From Symsagittifera roscoffensis (lineage: Eukaryota > Xenacoelomorpha > Acoela > Convolutidae), in NCBI RefSeq assembly GCF_963678635.1, contig NC_087065.1:35521807-35581806 (forward strand): a stretch of DNA of 60,000 nt. Direction: 5' to 3'. Position 1 is the first letter of the stretch. Every line of letters starts with the position of its first letter. Below are positions 26,018 through 36,372 of this stretch, piece by piece. The position numbers were made by a program, and so were the translations under genes. The notes under the pieces were generated by a model. It did no database searches, was not told the origin of the DNA, and saw only the letters and a list, made by a program, of their open reading frames with translations.

Positions 26018-29000
26018 AGAAACTCCAGATGATGATGAAATCTTTCCTTTTATAGTAGATGCAGATACCGATAGAGGACAACACATATTTTGTCAAAATT
26101 TACTCGTAAATTTATTTGAACCCGGAATTAGTCCATGTAAAACAGAGTTCCCCGATGTAAAAATCAAAAGACAAATCATAGATCACTATCTAAAAGATAT
26201 ATGCAACATAACACAACAGTATGGAATCTACTCTATAGAATTCACTTCCCCAAACCATAATAATAGAACATATACTATTCAAACAGACGATCTTGATTTA
26301 GAATTTTCAAAAGTTTTTTCAGAATATATAAAAAGCATCCAATACCATAACTCACAAAGAGCAAACTCCATTTTCACCAATGAAGTTTTCGCAATAATAT
26401 ATAGTTATATTTCGATATTAGAAAATGAACTCCCATTAACAAGTGTCTCACCGACAGAAACATCTAAACATTTAAGAGTACGACATGAAATCACACTACT
26501 CTCTAGTTATTTAAACATCATTAAAGAAAATTTCACGAAAGACGACGTTTCACAACATACCAAACACGATTTACAAAAAATCTTGGCATGGTTCATAATA
26601 GATTATTTCACACATAATATTGATTTAATTGCACAAGCAAGAAAAAATTTTAGACCCCAAAACTCGAACGATGATACCGCTATCACAGAACAATCAGATT
26701 ATGTTTGGGACCCCGAATGGTCTCATCCCGCATTTATAAGCTTCCCACAATCAATCTCAAGTCAAGCAATAAGTACGATATCTTACATAAGAGACTATGT
26801 AAGAGTAATACCATTAACAATTGATGCAACACCATTAAACTATAATACATTTTTACCCGATACACAAAATAATAGTTTAAACTCTACAGTTATACACAAT
26901 GAAAACCTCAATGGAACTAGGAATCTTACTCAACAAGATATACAGACACCATCACACTTCATAAATGAAGAAATTGTACACACAACAACTACACAACAAA
27001 GTATTTCACCAATACGCCCAAATTTAACAACACCAAGAAATACAAATCCTTCACAAACACAGGTAATCTTACAATCAACCGTTAAACCTTCGGTTGCCCC
27101 TAAATATTCACATATGGATTACCAAACATACAGACCCATGACAATACCATCAAAAACACGCAAAACATTCACTAGAAACAACTTTGCAGACCATAATTAT
27201 AATTATACACATCCGTCAAAAACAAATTATCAACCACAAAGGAATTTTAATCAATATACAAAACCTCGAAACTGGGATAACCCAACGGCCCAATATAATT
27301 CCAAAAATTTTCAACCAAATCCTCCACAGGATCGCAGTGAAAATTACCCATTTTTTCAACAAAATAAAAGTAAAAAACAAACATCTTACCAAATGGATTA
27401 TTTATCCTCAGATGATGATTTCTTACAACCAGATATATTTGCACCAAATACTCAAGAATATCGTAGACAAGGAATACAGAAAACACGTACAAATCATAGG
27501 AATTTTTCTCCACAACCGATAGATGCACAACATCAACAACCAATTCAACAACAAAATCCAATTAATACACAATCTTTTCAACCAATTCAACAACAAAATC
27601 CAATGACTGCACACTCGTATCAACCATCACAAATGCAAAATGAAATACCACTCCCATATTATCTTCAACAACATGAAATAACAAGAAACCAACTTTCAAA
27701 TTTTTCTCAAATGCCAAATGCAGCAGAATCATTACAAATGACAATGAATCCATACCTTATGGGTGGATCATCAATAACATCAAACAAACCTTTAATGGTT
27801 TTCACAGGAACAGACCCTGAATATTCAGTAGAAGATTATTTAAATGCAGTAACAGCAAACCTGATTTTAAACATTGGACCTGAACCAATTAATACGCCAC
27901 TACATCAAAACTGGATACATCGACGCACAGCGTTGATACAAACAACCTTAGATGGCGCAGCCCAAAAATGGTTTTCAGTACTACCTCTAGAAATAAAATC
28001 AAACTGGAAAAGATTTACACAAGAATTTTCAAAAATGTTTGACTCCGAAAGAAACAAACAACAACAAAGAGTTTTATGTAATGAAATTCGCAGATTACCA
28101 AACGAAACCATCAAGCAAATAGCAGTACGAATCGAAACACTAGTTCGAAAAGCATACTCACTAAATACACATGACTATAAAAACACAAAGATGACAGAAA
28201 TCTTAATGATGACCTTAACACCACAATTAAGGAAAATAGCAATAAAAAAGAGAGCATCCCATCCTTCTTCAATTCGAGAACCCGATTTAGATTTTCGAAA
28301 ACTAGTAGACAAATTAGAACAAGCAGAAATCACGATGAAACTAGAAGAAACGGAAAATCTGAAATTACAATACGTTAACAAAATTGAAACGACTCCCACT
28401 AATATTAATAATATACAGGAATCAGAGACAGACCTCGTTGAAAAAATCACTGAAATACTGAATATTTATGAAAAGAACCCAAACTTCAAAGGCAAACCAT
28501 CTTTCAAAAAATGGTGTAATTATTGCCGACGATACGGACATAGTATTTCCGAATGTAGACAAAAACAGCAAGACAATCAAAATAAACCTCAAAAATACAA
28601 AGAACCAAATAAATCATTCTATCAATACATGAAAAAAGATCAAAATCTACCAAACAAAAATGTATACAGCAACAACAGTTCAGGAAAGCCACTTCCGAAC
28701 AATACAAGTTATACAAGAAATCAATCCCCATATAACTCAAGTTATAGAGGAAGATCACCAGAACGAAGAAATACACAAAATTCATCACAAAATCACTACA
28801 ATAGACCAAATAGTAGAAATAACTACTCCAGATCAAATTCAAATACACAACGATTTGTTTCTAGATCTAATTCCCAATCAAGAAATAACTACTATCCAAA
28901 CAACCAATCACGAAATTCATCATACAATAGGAATAGAAACTACTCCTATAATAGAAATAGAAGTTATTCAAACAACCGAAACCAGAATTACCCGAACAAT

Positions 29001-32000
29001 CGATCAAGGAATAACTCATATAATAGATCGAACTATAACAGACCAAACAATAATTACCAAAACAGATCGCGAAATAATTCACAAAATCGACACCCAAGTT
29101 ATAATAATCGTTATAGAAATTATTCCCAATCACCACACCGAAATAATAATCACTATAATAACTCTAATAATCGTCACAGAAGCAGTACACCTAAACATCA
29201 AAGACAAATCAATCAAGTACAAGCTAACCCAGAAACAACATCAGACCCCCCAGGTATTGATGACACAGTAACTAATACGTTACAACTCAATCAAATAAAC
29301 TGTACATCATCAGATTCAGAAAGTGATACTGAAAACACTCTTGCTATCAATATGATAAAAGTCGAAAATGACTATGAATCTGTCATATATGAACAACCCT
29401 TTCCATCACATATATATGAAAATCAATCAGAATTTCTTCAAAATTATTACACTACACCCATAAATTCCACACCAACAACGCAAGAAACAAATGAGATTAA
29501 CACTACAAATCAAACCAATAAAAACACCAAAACAAAATGCTTGAATACAAACCACATTTATCAAAATATACAAAAAGAACAACCCAAAGAAAAAATTTGG
29601 ACAATACCATTTCTCTTAGAAAGCCCAAGAAATAAAGAATTTCAACCACCAGACCTTGAAATAGATTTTTTAATTGATTCAGGAGCAGAATCAAACATAA
29701 TAAACATTCCCACATGGAATGAAATAAAAACTTTACATCCAAAGCTAACACCTCTTGAAACCTCCAGTAAGCTAGCAACAGCACAAGGATCAACATTGAT
29801 AAACTACGGAAAAATCCAATTATTTCTCCTCCCTACCAGAACAATGGAGCAAAGTAAAATTCTAAACAAGCCATTTAAACAAATATTCCATATCACTGAT
29901 ATTAAATATAATATCATTGGAATACCATTTATTTCAAAGTATATACCAACAATTAACATACTAAATAGTAAAATATTAATCAAAGATAAATATACAAAAA
30001 CAAAAGAAACATCCCTAACATTTTTTCAAAGATTAAATAAACAACCACCATTCTTTTCAAAATTCTATCCAATATATAACCAACAAAGAAAACACCTGAA
30101 ACCACTATCAGGAAACATCTATAATTTTTCAATCAAACAAGTTCACCAATATGATAAAGAACAAAACAAACAAAAATTTTATATGTCAGATTTTGAATTC
30201 AAACCTATTCATAAATTTTTCAAAATCACAATCTCTTCAATAAAATATTTGAAAAATTCGAATTCAGATATTATTTCCTTACATGTTTATAACAACACAC
30301 CTTACCAAGTAACATTACCTTTAGGACTTTTAGGATATTGTGAAACCAACGCTACAATATCACCAATACACGAAAAAGCCTATCGCGTAAATAATATACT
30401 CCAATTACTAGATATTTGCCAATCTACAATTCTTAATGAAGAATTATCTATAAATAATATAATAAGTAACGAAAACAGAAATACGGATTATTTCACAAAA
30501 ACTCCATATTTCAAACCTACATTCAATATAAGTAACTACACAGAGGACCAACAGAAATTTTTAACAATGTTTAATTTCCAACATTCACAAATAACACAAG
30601 ACGAATTTGAAAAGTTAGCCAAACAGCTAATTAAATATTCATCAGTCTATGCAACATCAAAATTCGATGTTGGCAAAATCAGTTCATCACTACATCTCCC
30701 ATTAAAACCAGACGCAGTTTTCAAAAAACAGAGAGCAAGTAAAGTACCAATTCACTTACATGATAAAGTAAACAGATTACTCGATATTTTAGAACAGTAC
30801 AATATTATATCACCAGTTAATAAAGAAGAACAACCAAAAGGCAACACATTCATCAACCCCGTTATCATTCTAGCTAAAGGAGAATCATTAAAAATCGTTC
30901 TCGATGCTAGATACCTCAATTCACTTATAGACGAATCAAAATGTAATTGGCCCATTGAACCAATACAAGTTATTTTAACAAAAATAAACGGCAAATACTT
31001 TACAACCGCCGATATGAATAGTGCATACAATCAAATGCCACTAGATGAACAATCACGACGTTTAACACAATTTGTTATCGGAAACCAACAATATGAATTC
31101 AACCGCTTATTCTATGGAATATCCATAGGACCAGCAGCATTTTCAGCTTTTATGAGCAAAATTTTTAGACCACTGATACTCAAGAAAAACGCAATCACCT
31201 ATTTAGACGATGTTTTTATGCAATCACAAACAAAAGACGAAATGTTCAATGTTTTAGAAAAATATCACCAAATACTTCAGAACGAAAATCTGAAGGCCGC
31301 CCCCGATAAATCACACTTCTTTTTGACAAGAGTTAAATTCTTAGGACATAACATAGAAAGAAAAACAATCACTCCACTGAAATCACGCATTGACGCTATT
31401 CAAAAACTTCAACCACCAACAAATAAAAAGAAAATCCAAGAATTCCTTGGAATGTTAAACTTTTTAAGTAAATATGTTTATAAAATGCAATTATATCTAC
31501 GACCATTTTACAACATCCTTAGACAACAAAATAATTTTGAATGGAATACAGAACATCAAACACGATTCGAAGAAATAAAGAAACTCTTAACTGAACAAAT
31601 TTCAAACACAATTCCAGACCCTGATCAACCATTTTATGCAATGTGCGATGCTTCGAACTTTGGCATCGGTGCAGCACTATTACAATCACATAATGGTACA
31701 AATAAAATGAACCTCATATCAGCAAATTCTCGATTATTCACTCAAGCAGAGCTACGACTCTCAACTCTAATGAGAGAATGTACAGCCATAATATATACAC
31801 TGACAGAATATGAATTTCTGATACTTGGATCAAAACATCCAACAGTTCTATTCACAGACCATAAACCAATCATCTTTCTCTTTACACAAAAATCTAACCC
31901 AAACCACCGAGTTTACAGATTTCAACTAATTCTAATGAAATTTCCAAACTTACATATAGTTTGGACTGCAGGAAAAAATCTTGCATTACCAGACACCTTA

Positions 32001-34214
32001 AGTCGAAATACACCACCTGAATTACTTACACGAAAAACAACAGTTGAAATACCCAAAAACATAAAATTCTACCTTGCAGAAAACGAAACATCACCCCGAT
32101 TAGAATGCAAATATGCAGTTAAAACTGATATTGAACAATCACAAATAAATAATTTACAACATTTCCCACTTTATTTAGATTGTCAAAATAATCATTATGA
32201 AGTTGATTTACTTGGAACATCAACTTTCAAACCAATCCCATATTCTCAATGGATAAAAAATAACACCCAACAAAAACGAACAAAACAACACCTGCCTAAG
32301 AAAGACCATTTTCCACTAATTGAAAAAGAAGATTTAACTGATAAAATAAATTTATCAGGACCACAAACAAATGATTCAAAATACACAATAAATCAAGTTT
32401 TTGACCTTCACGACCCACTTGATACAATACCCTTATCTACATTAGAAATCGAAAACATTTTTCTCCCCCCAACAGAAACAATTACAATTTCAACACTGAA
32501 ACAATATCAAAACCTTGACCCAGTAATTCGACAACTGAAATCATGGCACAAATATAAAACTAAACCTATCAAAGCAGATTTAACCATTTTAGGAAATAAA
32601 ACACTCCTCCGATATTTTCGAAAATTCAATAATACAACAATTAACGAAAACACAGACCTTCTAGAATACAAATTAAATGAATCTACAGTTCCATGTCTCC
32701 CTTTAAGTATGATTCTTATAGCTTTTAATATTTCACATACACAAAATATTAAAGGACACTCTGGATCAGAGAAAACATATTCAAATTTTATACAAAACTT
32801 TTATTTCCCAAATGCACCAATTTGGATAAAAGTACTATGCAATGACTGTATAGTATGTCAACTAAATAAACCTTACCCAAATCAAAAACAAATAGCACAA
32901 AAACAAGATTTTAAAGGACAAAGTTTGTACTTTAATCATCGTATCTCATTTGATACTAAAGGACCAATTTCACCCTCATCAGAAGGAAACTCCTACATTA
33001 TGGTAATTGTTGACGCATTCACACACTATGTAGCACTTAACCCAGTACCACATTGTAATGCTTATTACGCATATACAACACTTTATGAACACTGGATAGC
33101 AAAATTTGGACTACCAGAAATTTTAGTCACAGACAATGGTACAGAATTCATAAATAATGAAATAATAACACTATGTCATTTATACAACATTAAACACAAA
33201 CCACGTACATCTCATGCACCTTGGACAAACGGCTTAGTCGAAGGTATGAACCGTTCACTACAAGAATATCTTAGATGTATCATCAACGGAAATGATACAA
33301 AATATACCGAATGGTCAGCAGATGTAAAATTATTTCCCTTAGCATATAATTCACAAATAACGACAACTTTAGGAATGTCACCATACGAAATGGTTTTTAA
33401 CCAAAAGCCACGCAAACCAATAATGTTTACAGCAAATTCTCATAAAAACGCACAAGGTTATTGTCAACCAAATAAAGACTCAATTTGTTATAACCTACCT
33501 TTACATACACACGATGAAGATCATTTTCATCACCCACAAATTCTTAAATTAGCCTCCGGTACACACACCGAATGGATTTTAAATAGAGATAAGAAACACA
33601 ATGAAATTTACCAAAAAATAACGAAAAAGTTATTACAAAGGCAAAACATAAATGAACAAATCAATTCACGTTTTACACCAGCTTCCGATTTAAAAATTGG
33701 AACATTTGTTTTAATACCTAATTTTAATACTCAAAAAGGAATTTCTAAAAAATTACAACCCCTCCGAAAAGGACCCTACCAAATAATTGCAAAACCCACT
33801 GATGTCACATATAAAATTACCGACTCAAACAAAAAAGAAATCGTTCAACATCGAAACAACCTATTACCTTATTACCCAAAAGAATACGCACTCCGCGAAT
33901 TAACTCAATTATATTCTTTCACAGGATTAAAAATCATTCAAAATGAACCACATCTGAAAAACACAGAACAAAATGATAACCCCACCGAAAATCAAAACAC
34001 AAAACCAACCGCCACCAAAAACAATACACAAAACCATAAAGAATCCCCAAAACACAGAAAAAATAGAAAAATGACAGAACAAATAATACCCCAAGAAGAA
34101 ATAGACAAATCTGAACATAGAAAAACAACAAGACTCCGAAATCAACCACGTAAAAACTACAAAATGTTCATCCCCCAATCTAAAATATTAAAGAAAGTAG
34201 AATTTAAAAAGTAA
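25992..34214 (+). CDS. gag-pol: Gag-Pol polyprotein, single frame, 2740 aa
   Basis: Encodes the particle protein and replication enzymes in one uninterrupted frame. Residues 1-600 are an N/Q/P-rich extension. About 600-790 is a retrotransposon gag capsid-like region. A CX2CX4HX4C knuckle lies at 842-855. About 885-1070 is an N/R/S/Y low-complexity tract. The aspartic protease motif DSGA starts at D1229. Reverse transcriptase spans about 1570-1770, with D1674 and the YLDD box at 1737-1740. RNase H has D1886, E1929 and D1956. Integrase has HX6HX29CX2C (H2249, H2256, C2286, C2289) and the triad D2321, D2381, E2417, a perfect D,D35E. A GPY module follows at about 2593. The tail after 2640 is K/N/T-rich. 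No stop or frameshift separates gag from pol, so the Gag:Pol ratio must be set in another way. The long Gag extension is unusual. The start is the first ATG of the frame and overlaps the preceding ORF by 26 bases. Confidence 0.96.
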   Translation: MSSTHTPGEETPDDDEIFPFIVDADTDRGQHIFCQNLLVNLFEPGISPCKTEFPDVKIKRQIIDHYLKDICNITQQYGIYSIEFTSPNHNNRTYTIQTDDLDLEFSKVFSEYIKSIQYHNSQRANSIFTNEVFAIIYSYISILENELPLTSVSPTETSKHLRVRHEITLLSSYLNIIKENFTKDDVSQHTKHDLQKILAWFIIDYFTHNIDLIAQARKNFRPQNSNDDTAITEQSDYVWDPEWSHPAFISFPQSISSQAISTISYIRDYVRVIPLTIDATPLNYNTFLPDTQNNSLNSTVIHNENLNGTRNLTQQDIQTPSHFINEEIVHTTTTQQSISPIRPNLTTPRNTNPSQTQVILQSTVKPSVAPKYSHMDYQTYRPMTIPSKTRKTFTRNNFADHNYNYTHPSKTNYQPQRNFNQYTKPRNWDNPTAQYNSKNFQPNPPQDRSENYPFFQQNKSKKQTSYQMDYLSSDDDFLQPDIFAPNTQEYRRQGIQKTRTNHRNFSPQPIDAQHQQPIQQQNPINTQSFQPIQQQNPMTAHSYQPSQMQNEIPLPYYLQQHEITRNQLSNFSQMPNAAESLQMTMNPYLMGGSSITSNKPLMVFTGTDPEYSVEDYLNAVTANLILNIGPEPINTPLHQNWIHRRTALIQTTLDGAAQKWFSVLPLEIKSNWKRFTQEFSKMFDSERNKQQQRVLCNEIRRLPNETIKQIAVRIETLVRKAYSLNTHDYKNTKMTEILMMTLTPQLRKIAIKKRASHPSSIREPDLDFRKLVDKLEQAEITMKLEETENLKLQYVNKIETTPTNINNIQESETDLVEKITEILNIYEKNPNFKGKPSFKKWCNYCRRYGHSISECRQKQQDNQNKPQKYKEPNKSFYQYMKKDQNLPNKNVYSNNSSGKPLPNNTSYTRNQSPYNSSYRGRSPERRNTQNSSQNHYNRPNSRNNYSRSNSNTQRFVSRSNSQSRNNYYPNNQSRNSSYNRNRNYSYNRNRSYSNNRNQNYPNNRSRNNSYNRSNYNRPNNNYQNRSRNNSQNRHPSYNNRYRNYSQSPHRNNNHYNNSNNRHRSSTPKHQRQINQVQANPETTSDPPGIDDTVTNTLQLNQINCTSSDSESDTENTLAINMIKVENDYESVIYEQPFPSHIYENQSEFLQNYYTTPINSTPTTQETNEINTTNQTNKNTKTKCLNTNHIYQNIQKEQPKEKIWTIPFLLESPRNKEFQPPDLEIDFLIDSGAESNIINIPTWNEIKTLHPKLTPLETSSKLATAQGSTLINYGKIQLFLLPTRTMEQSKILNKPFKQIFHITDIKYNIIGIPFISKYIPTINILNSKILIKDKYTKTKETSLTFFQRLNKQPPFFSKFYPIYNQQRKHLKPLSGNIYNFSIKQVHQYDKEQNKQKFYMSDFEFKPIHKFFKITISSIKYLKNSNSDIISLHVYNNTPYQVTLPLGLLGYCETNATISPIHEKAYRVNNILQLLDICQSTILNEELSINNIISNENRNTDYFTKTPYFKPTFNISNYTEDQQKFLTMFNFQHSQITQDEFEKLAKQLIKYSSVYATSKFDVGKISSSLHLPLKPDAVFKKQRASKVPIHLHDKVNRLLDILEQYNIISPVNKEEQPKGNTFINPVIILAKGESLKIVLDARYLNSLIDESKCNWPIEPIQVILTKINGKYFTTADMNSAYNQMPLDEQSRRLTQFVIGNQQYEFNRLFYGISIGPAAFSAFMSKIFRPLILKKNAITYLDDVFMQSQTKDEMFNVLEKYHQILQNENLKAAPDKSHFFLTRVKFLGHNIERKTITPLKSRIDAIQKLQPPTNKKKIQEFLGMLNFLSKYVYKMQLYLRPFYNILRQQNNFEWNTEHQTRFEEIKKLLTEQISNTIPDPDQPFYAMCDASNFGIGAALLQSHNGTNKMNLISANSRLFTQAELRLSTLMRECTAIIYTLTEYEFLILGSKHPTVLFTDHKPIIFLFTQKSNPNHRVYRFQLILMKFPNLHIVWTAGKNLALPDTLSRNTPPELLTRKTTVEIPKNIKFYLAENETSPRLECKYAVKTDIEQSQINNLQHFPLYLDCQNNHYEVDLLGTSTFKPIPYSQWIKNNTQQKRTKQHLPKKDHFPLIEKEDLTDKINLSGPQTNDSKYTINQVFDLHDPLDTIPLSTLEIENIFLPPTETITISTLKQYQNLDPVIRQLKSWHKYKTKPIKADLTILGNKTLLRYFRKFNNTTINENTDLLEYKLNESTVPCLPLSMILIAFNISHTQNIKGHSGSEKTYSNFIQNFYFPNAPIWIKVLCNDCIVCQLNKPYPNQKQIAQKQDFKGQSLYFNHRISFDTKGPISPSSEGNSYIMVIVDAFTHYVALNPVPHCNAYYAYTTLYEHWIAKFGLPEILVTDNGTEFINNEIITLCHLYNIKHKPRTSHAPWTNGLVEGMNRSLQEYLRCIINGNDTKYTEWSADVKLFPLAYNSQITTTLGMSPYEMVFNQKPRKPIMFTANSHKNAQGYCQPNKDSICYNLPLHTHDEDHFHHPQILKLASGTHTEWILNRDKKHNEIYQKITKKLLQRQNINEQINSRFTPASDLKIGTFVLIPNFNTQKGISKKLQPLRKGPYQIIAKPTDVTYKITDSNKKEIVQHRNNLLPYYPKEYALRELTQLYSFTGLKIIQNEPHLKNTEQNDNPTENQNTKPTATKNNTQNHKESPKHRKNRKMTEQIIPQEEIDKSEHRKTTRLRNQPRKNYKMFIPQSKILKKVEFKK
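26008..26019 (+). promoter_or_regulatory. Candidate splice donor in the first codons of gag-pol
   Basis: The sequence CTCCAG|GTGAAG gives a good GT donor after base 26013, 22 bases after the gag-pol ATG. It leaves one base of codon 8. The acceptor at 34833 restores exactly this phase. Env-bearing Ty3 elements commonly make an env RNA by removing gag-pol from a donor near the gag start, so the position is the expected one. This is read from the sequence only; no transcript is known to me. Confidence 0.5.
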
Positions 34215-34814
34215 TTTTAAGATTTTATACTTCACAATCTTGAAACCCCCGTAACATTTTTCATTTCAATTTTTCAAAATAACATGCTCACAAGTACGCA
34301 ATAATTCTAGTTCAAAATAGACCAATAGGATTCATCCAATCCGCCACTTTCTCTAACTCAAACTAAGATCAATTAGACGAATAATCTAGAACTCCAGGCA
34401 CATCTCTAACTATAACTTTACAACCTCCAGGTCAAAAATAAGCAAACCACTCCAACTTGACAGCTAAAATAAATATCACCATAATACCGTACCCCTCCCT
34501 TATCTAATAACCCAAAGATCAACAATATTTCCCCAACTCAGACCACGAATACCCCCAAAACAAATTTGATAACTTAGCCTAAAGTAACAAAATGAAGATT
34601 TTAATTAGCCTAAAGTATAAAAATCTCACCATACCCCGGATCATTTGACAAACAAAAATAAAGAAAAAGACGACCTCCCAGTCACCATGAAAATTGCCCC
34701 CAACAATTTTTTACAAAACTCAACCCACTTGTCAAAAAACTAATAAATAATTCGACCACACTAGAAAATCGCCTCAAACAGCAAAAAATATTCGACCAAG
34801 AGATCATTTCTTAA
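34215..34814 (+). other. Spacer between gag-pol and the downstream ORF cluster
   Basis: Six hundred AT-rich bases without a long frame in any register. A 13-base sequence, TTAGCCTAAAGTA, occurs twice, at 34574-34586 and 34605-34617. The spacer ends in the pyrimidine-rich run that forms the candidate acceptor at 34833. I see no promoter that I would defend. Confidence 0.6.
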
Positions 34815-35045
34815 ATGCTCTTCTCTCAAACAGTTGCTCAAATACTTATAAATTTTAAACATTTTTTTTCAATACTTGAAGCCTTTATAATATTTCTTTT
34901 TGATATACTTGAATCTTTTCTAATAATCCTAATCATTTTTTGTAACATTTTTTTAATTTTCTATACAATACTCGAACTATTCCTCCAACTTTCCAAAACC
35001 CTTGAATATATCCACAGGTACGATTTTAACAACTTGTCTAAATGA
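34815..35045 (+). CDS. Small hydrophobic membrane ORF A, up to 76 aa
   Basis: A 76-codon frame dominated by I, L and F. Residues about 17-58 are almost continuously hydrophobic, enough for two closely spaced membrane helices. A short polar C-terminus (SKTLEYIHRYDFNN) follows. It opens at an ATG that lies inside a strong acceptor, so its real N-terminus may instead come from the gag-pol start codon by splicing, in phase. The stop overlaps the next ATG as ATGA. I know no homologue. The viroporin-like build is only an analogy. It could be non-coding AT-rich sequence, but the in-phase splice and the ATGA link argue for a gene. Confidence 0.45.
   Translation: MLFSQTVAQILINFKHFFSILEAFIIFLFDILESFLIILIIFCNIFLIFYTILELFLQLSKTLEYIHRYDFNNLSK
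34816..34834 (+). promoter_or_regulatory. Candidate splice acceptor for a subgenomic RNA
   Basis: TGCTCTTCTCTCAAACAG|T is a pyrimidine-rich tract ending in CAG, with the cut after 34833. It overlaps the first six codons of the following membrane ORF, which is in frame 0 like gag-pol. Joining donor 26013 to this acceptor keeps the reading frame, so the gag-pol start codon would feed the membrane ORF. The predicted intron is 26014-34833. Confidence 0.5.
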
Positions 35046-35203
35046 TACGAACAATTTTCAGTAGAACCGATATTTTTTTATTATTTGTAATTTTCATAGC
35101 ATTCTTATCATCCCTCATTTTGACCATCTGTAAATGTATAAAGAAAGCAATCCTCACATTTGCCCTAGCAACAGTCCTTCTAATTCTTTTTTTGGAAGAA
35201 TAA
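35042..35203 (+). CDS. Small membrane ORF B, 53 aa, ATGA-coupled
   Basis: A 53-codon frame starts at ATG 35042, overlapping the stop of the preceding ORF (ATGA), and ends at TAA 35201-35203. Residues about 11-30 (IFLLFVIFIAFLSSLILTIC) form a clear transmembrane helix. A short basic segment with two cysteines (CKCIKKA) follows, then a second hydrophobic run to about residue 51 and an acidic end (LEE). The ATGA overlap is the classic layout for termination-reinitiation. The function is not recognised. With its neighbour it forms a pair of tiny membrane proteins ahead of the glycoprotein. Confidence 0.45.
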   Translation: MIRTIFSRTDIFLLFVIFIAFLSSLILTICKCIKKAILTFALATVLLILFLEE

Positions 35204-35235
35204 TATAATAAACACAAAATTTCTCACTAAAGTAA

Positions 35236-36372
35236 CAATTCAAAAATCCATCAAAAATTGCTACCCAACAGTCACAAAATCAGTCTTCACCGACATCATC
35301 CCAAGATAATCCAACACCACCTTCAACTACTCAAAATCCTCAAACATCTACACGAATTTCTTTTCAAGACAATCCATACACTTTTGAAGAACGGCACGCT
35401 CGTTTATCAGAACCACTAGAACCAGTTCAGCGACAAGCACCTCTAAGCGAACCAACATATAACCTATACCCAACACTACCACAAGAACTAAAAAGAATAA
35501 GAAATCCTAGTCAAAACCAAAACACAACAGAAATAAATAGACAAATTATACATCCTCGACGAAATAGAAATTTTCAAACGCCCCGAGTTCATTTCAATAT
35601 ACCTCAATCCCCATCACAAACCACTCCAGAAAACACCACTGGTATCACACCAGAAACTCCTACACTTTTTTCACAACGTAGCACCTCAAGCTTACCATCA
35701 GATTACTTAGGTTCAACACCAACATCTGAACAAATACGTGAAAATCCTTTTAACCCCCCAAACCTAACATCACGACTGCCATATTGGACTACACATTCAT
35801 TTACACAAGGTGAACCAAATTTAGTCAATGACCCCATAGATATTTCTACGGATACAACAACATCCTCATCACTTCCAGAAACATTATCACTACCATCAAC
35901 ACCATCAATAAGCCAGTTTTCACCACCACCCTTTAACTTAAATTTTCCAAATAATCTCGACGCCAGATATCGAGAACAATCATCAATAAATATTCCTTTA
36001 AGATTAGATTGGAATACATTCACAGCACCTCCACCATTATTTGGACAACATCAAGAAAGTAACCGCCTTCATAACTGGGCACTTAATAGATTACAATATC
36101 GCCAAGATATTCACAACGATATCCGTGATCACAATATTCAAATACTCCAACAAAACAGTTTACAATTAAAGTTTGAAATCACAGTTAAATTAAACAATAT
36201 TACACAACATCCCTACCCATTAAATCCACCTAACATAACAGCTCAATCACTACCACCACCGTTTATAACTACTGAAGTAATATATAAATACGACAGATAC
36301 ACCAAAAACACAATTGGTTACATTACATTTTATAACCCATACTCAGGATTATCATACACATGTATATTCTAA
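35236..36372 (+). CDS. AUG-less 378-codon open frame, S/T/P/Q-rich protein
   Basis: After TAA at 35233-35235 this frame stays open for 378 codons to TAA 36370-36372 and contains no in-frame ATG, GTG or TTG. The region has almost no ATG in any frame; the only one I found (about 35828) stops after three codons. Composition is protein-like. About 250 residues are rich in S, T, P, Q and N, and a more ordered C-terminal 110 residues contain W, Y and charged residues and end in YTCIF. It overlaps env by 13 bases. Initiation must use a non-AUG codon, or splicing from an upstream start. Acceptors ending at 35305 and 35368 (the latter in TTTCTTTTCAAG) would be in phase with donor 26013. The family is not recognised. 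It shows a weak C-terminal similarity to the 599-aa ORF downstream. Confidence 0.7.
   Translation, partial: QFKNPSKIATQQSQNQSSPTSSQDNPTPPSTTQNPQTSTRISFQDNPYTFEERHARLSEPLEPVQRQAPLSEPTYNLYPTLPQELKRIRNPSQNQNTTEINRQIIHPRRNRNFQTPRVHFNIPQSPSQTTPENTTGITPETPTLFSQRSTSSLPSDYLGSTPTSEQIRENPFNPPNLTSRLPYWTTHSFTQGEPNLVNDPIDISTDTTTSSSLPETLSLPSTPSISQFSPPPFNLNFPNNLDARYREQSSINIPLRLDWNTFTAPPPLFGQHQESNRLHNWALNRLQYRQDIHNDIRDHNIQILQQNSLQLKFEITVKLNNITQHPYPLNPPNITAQSLPPPFITTEVIYKYDRYTKNTIGYITFYNPYSGLSYTCIF

Noticed and set aside
28660-29271. 203-codon frame rich in I and T inside gag-pol
   Set aside because: It is a shifted-frame shadow of the N/R/S low-complexity tract of Gag-Pol.
35703-36023. Minus-strand frame of 106 codons
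   Set aside because: It is the complement of the AUG-less plus-strand ORF, whose composition is far more protein-like.
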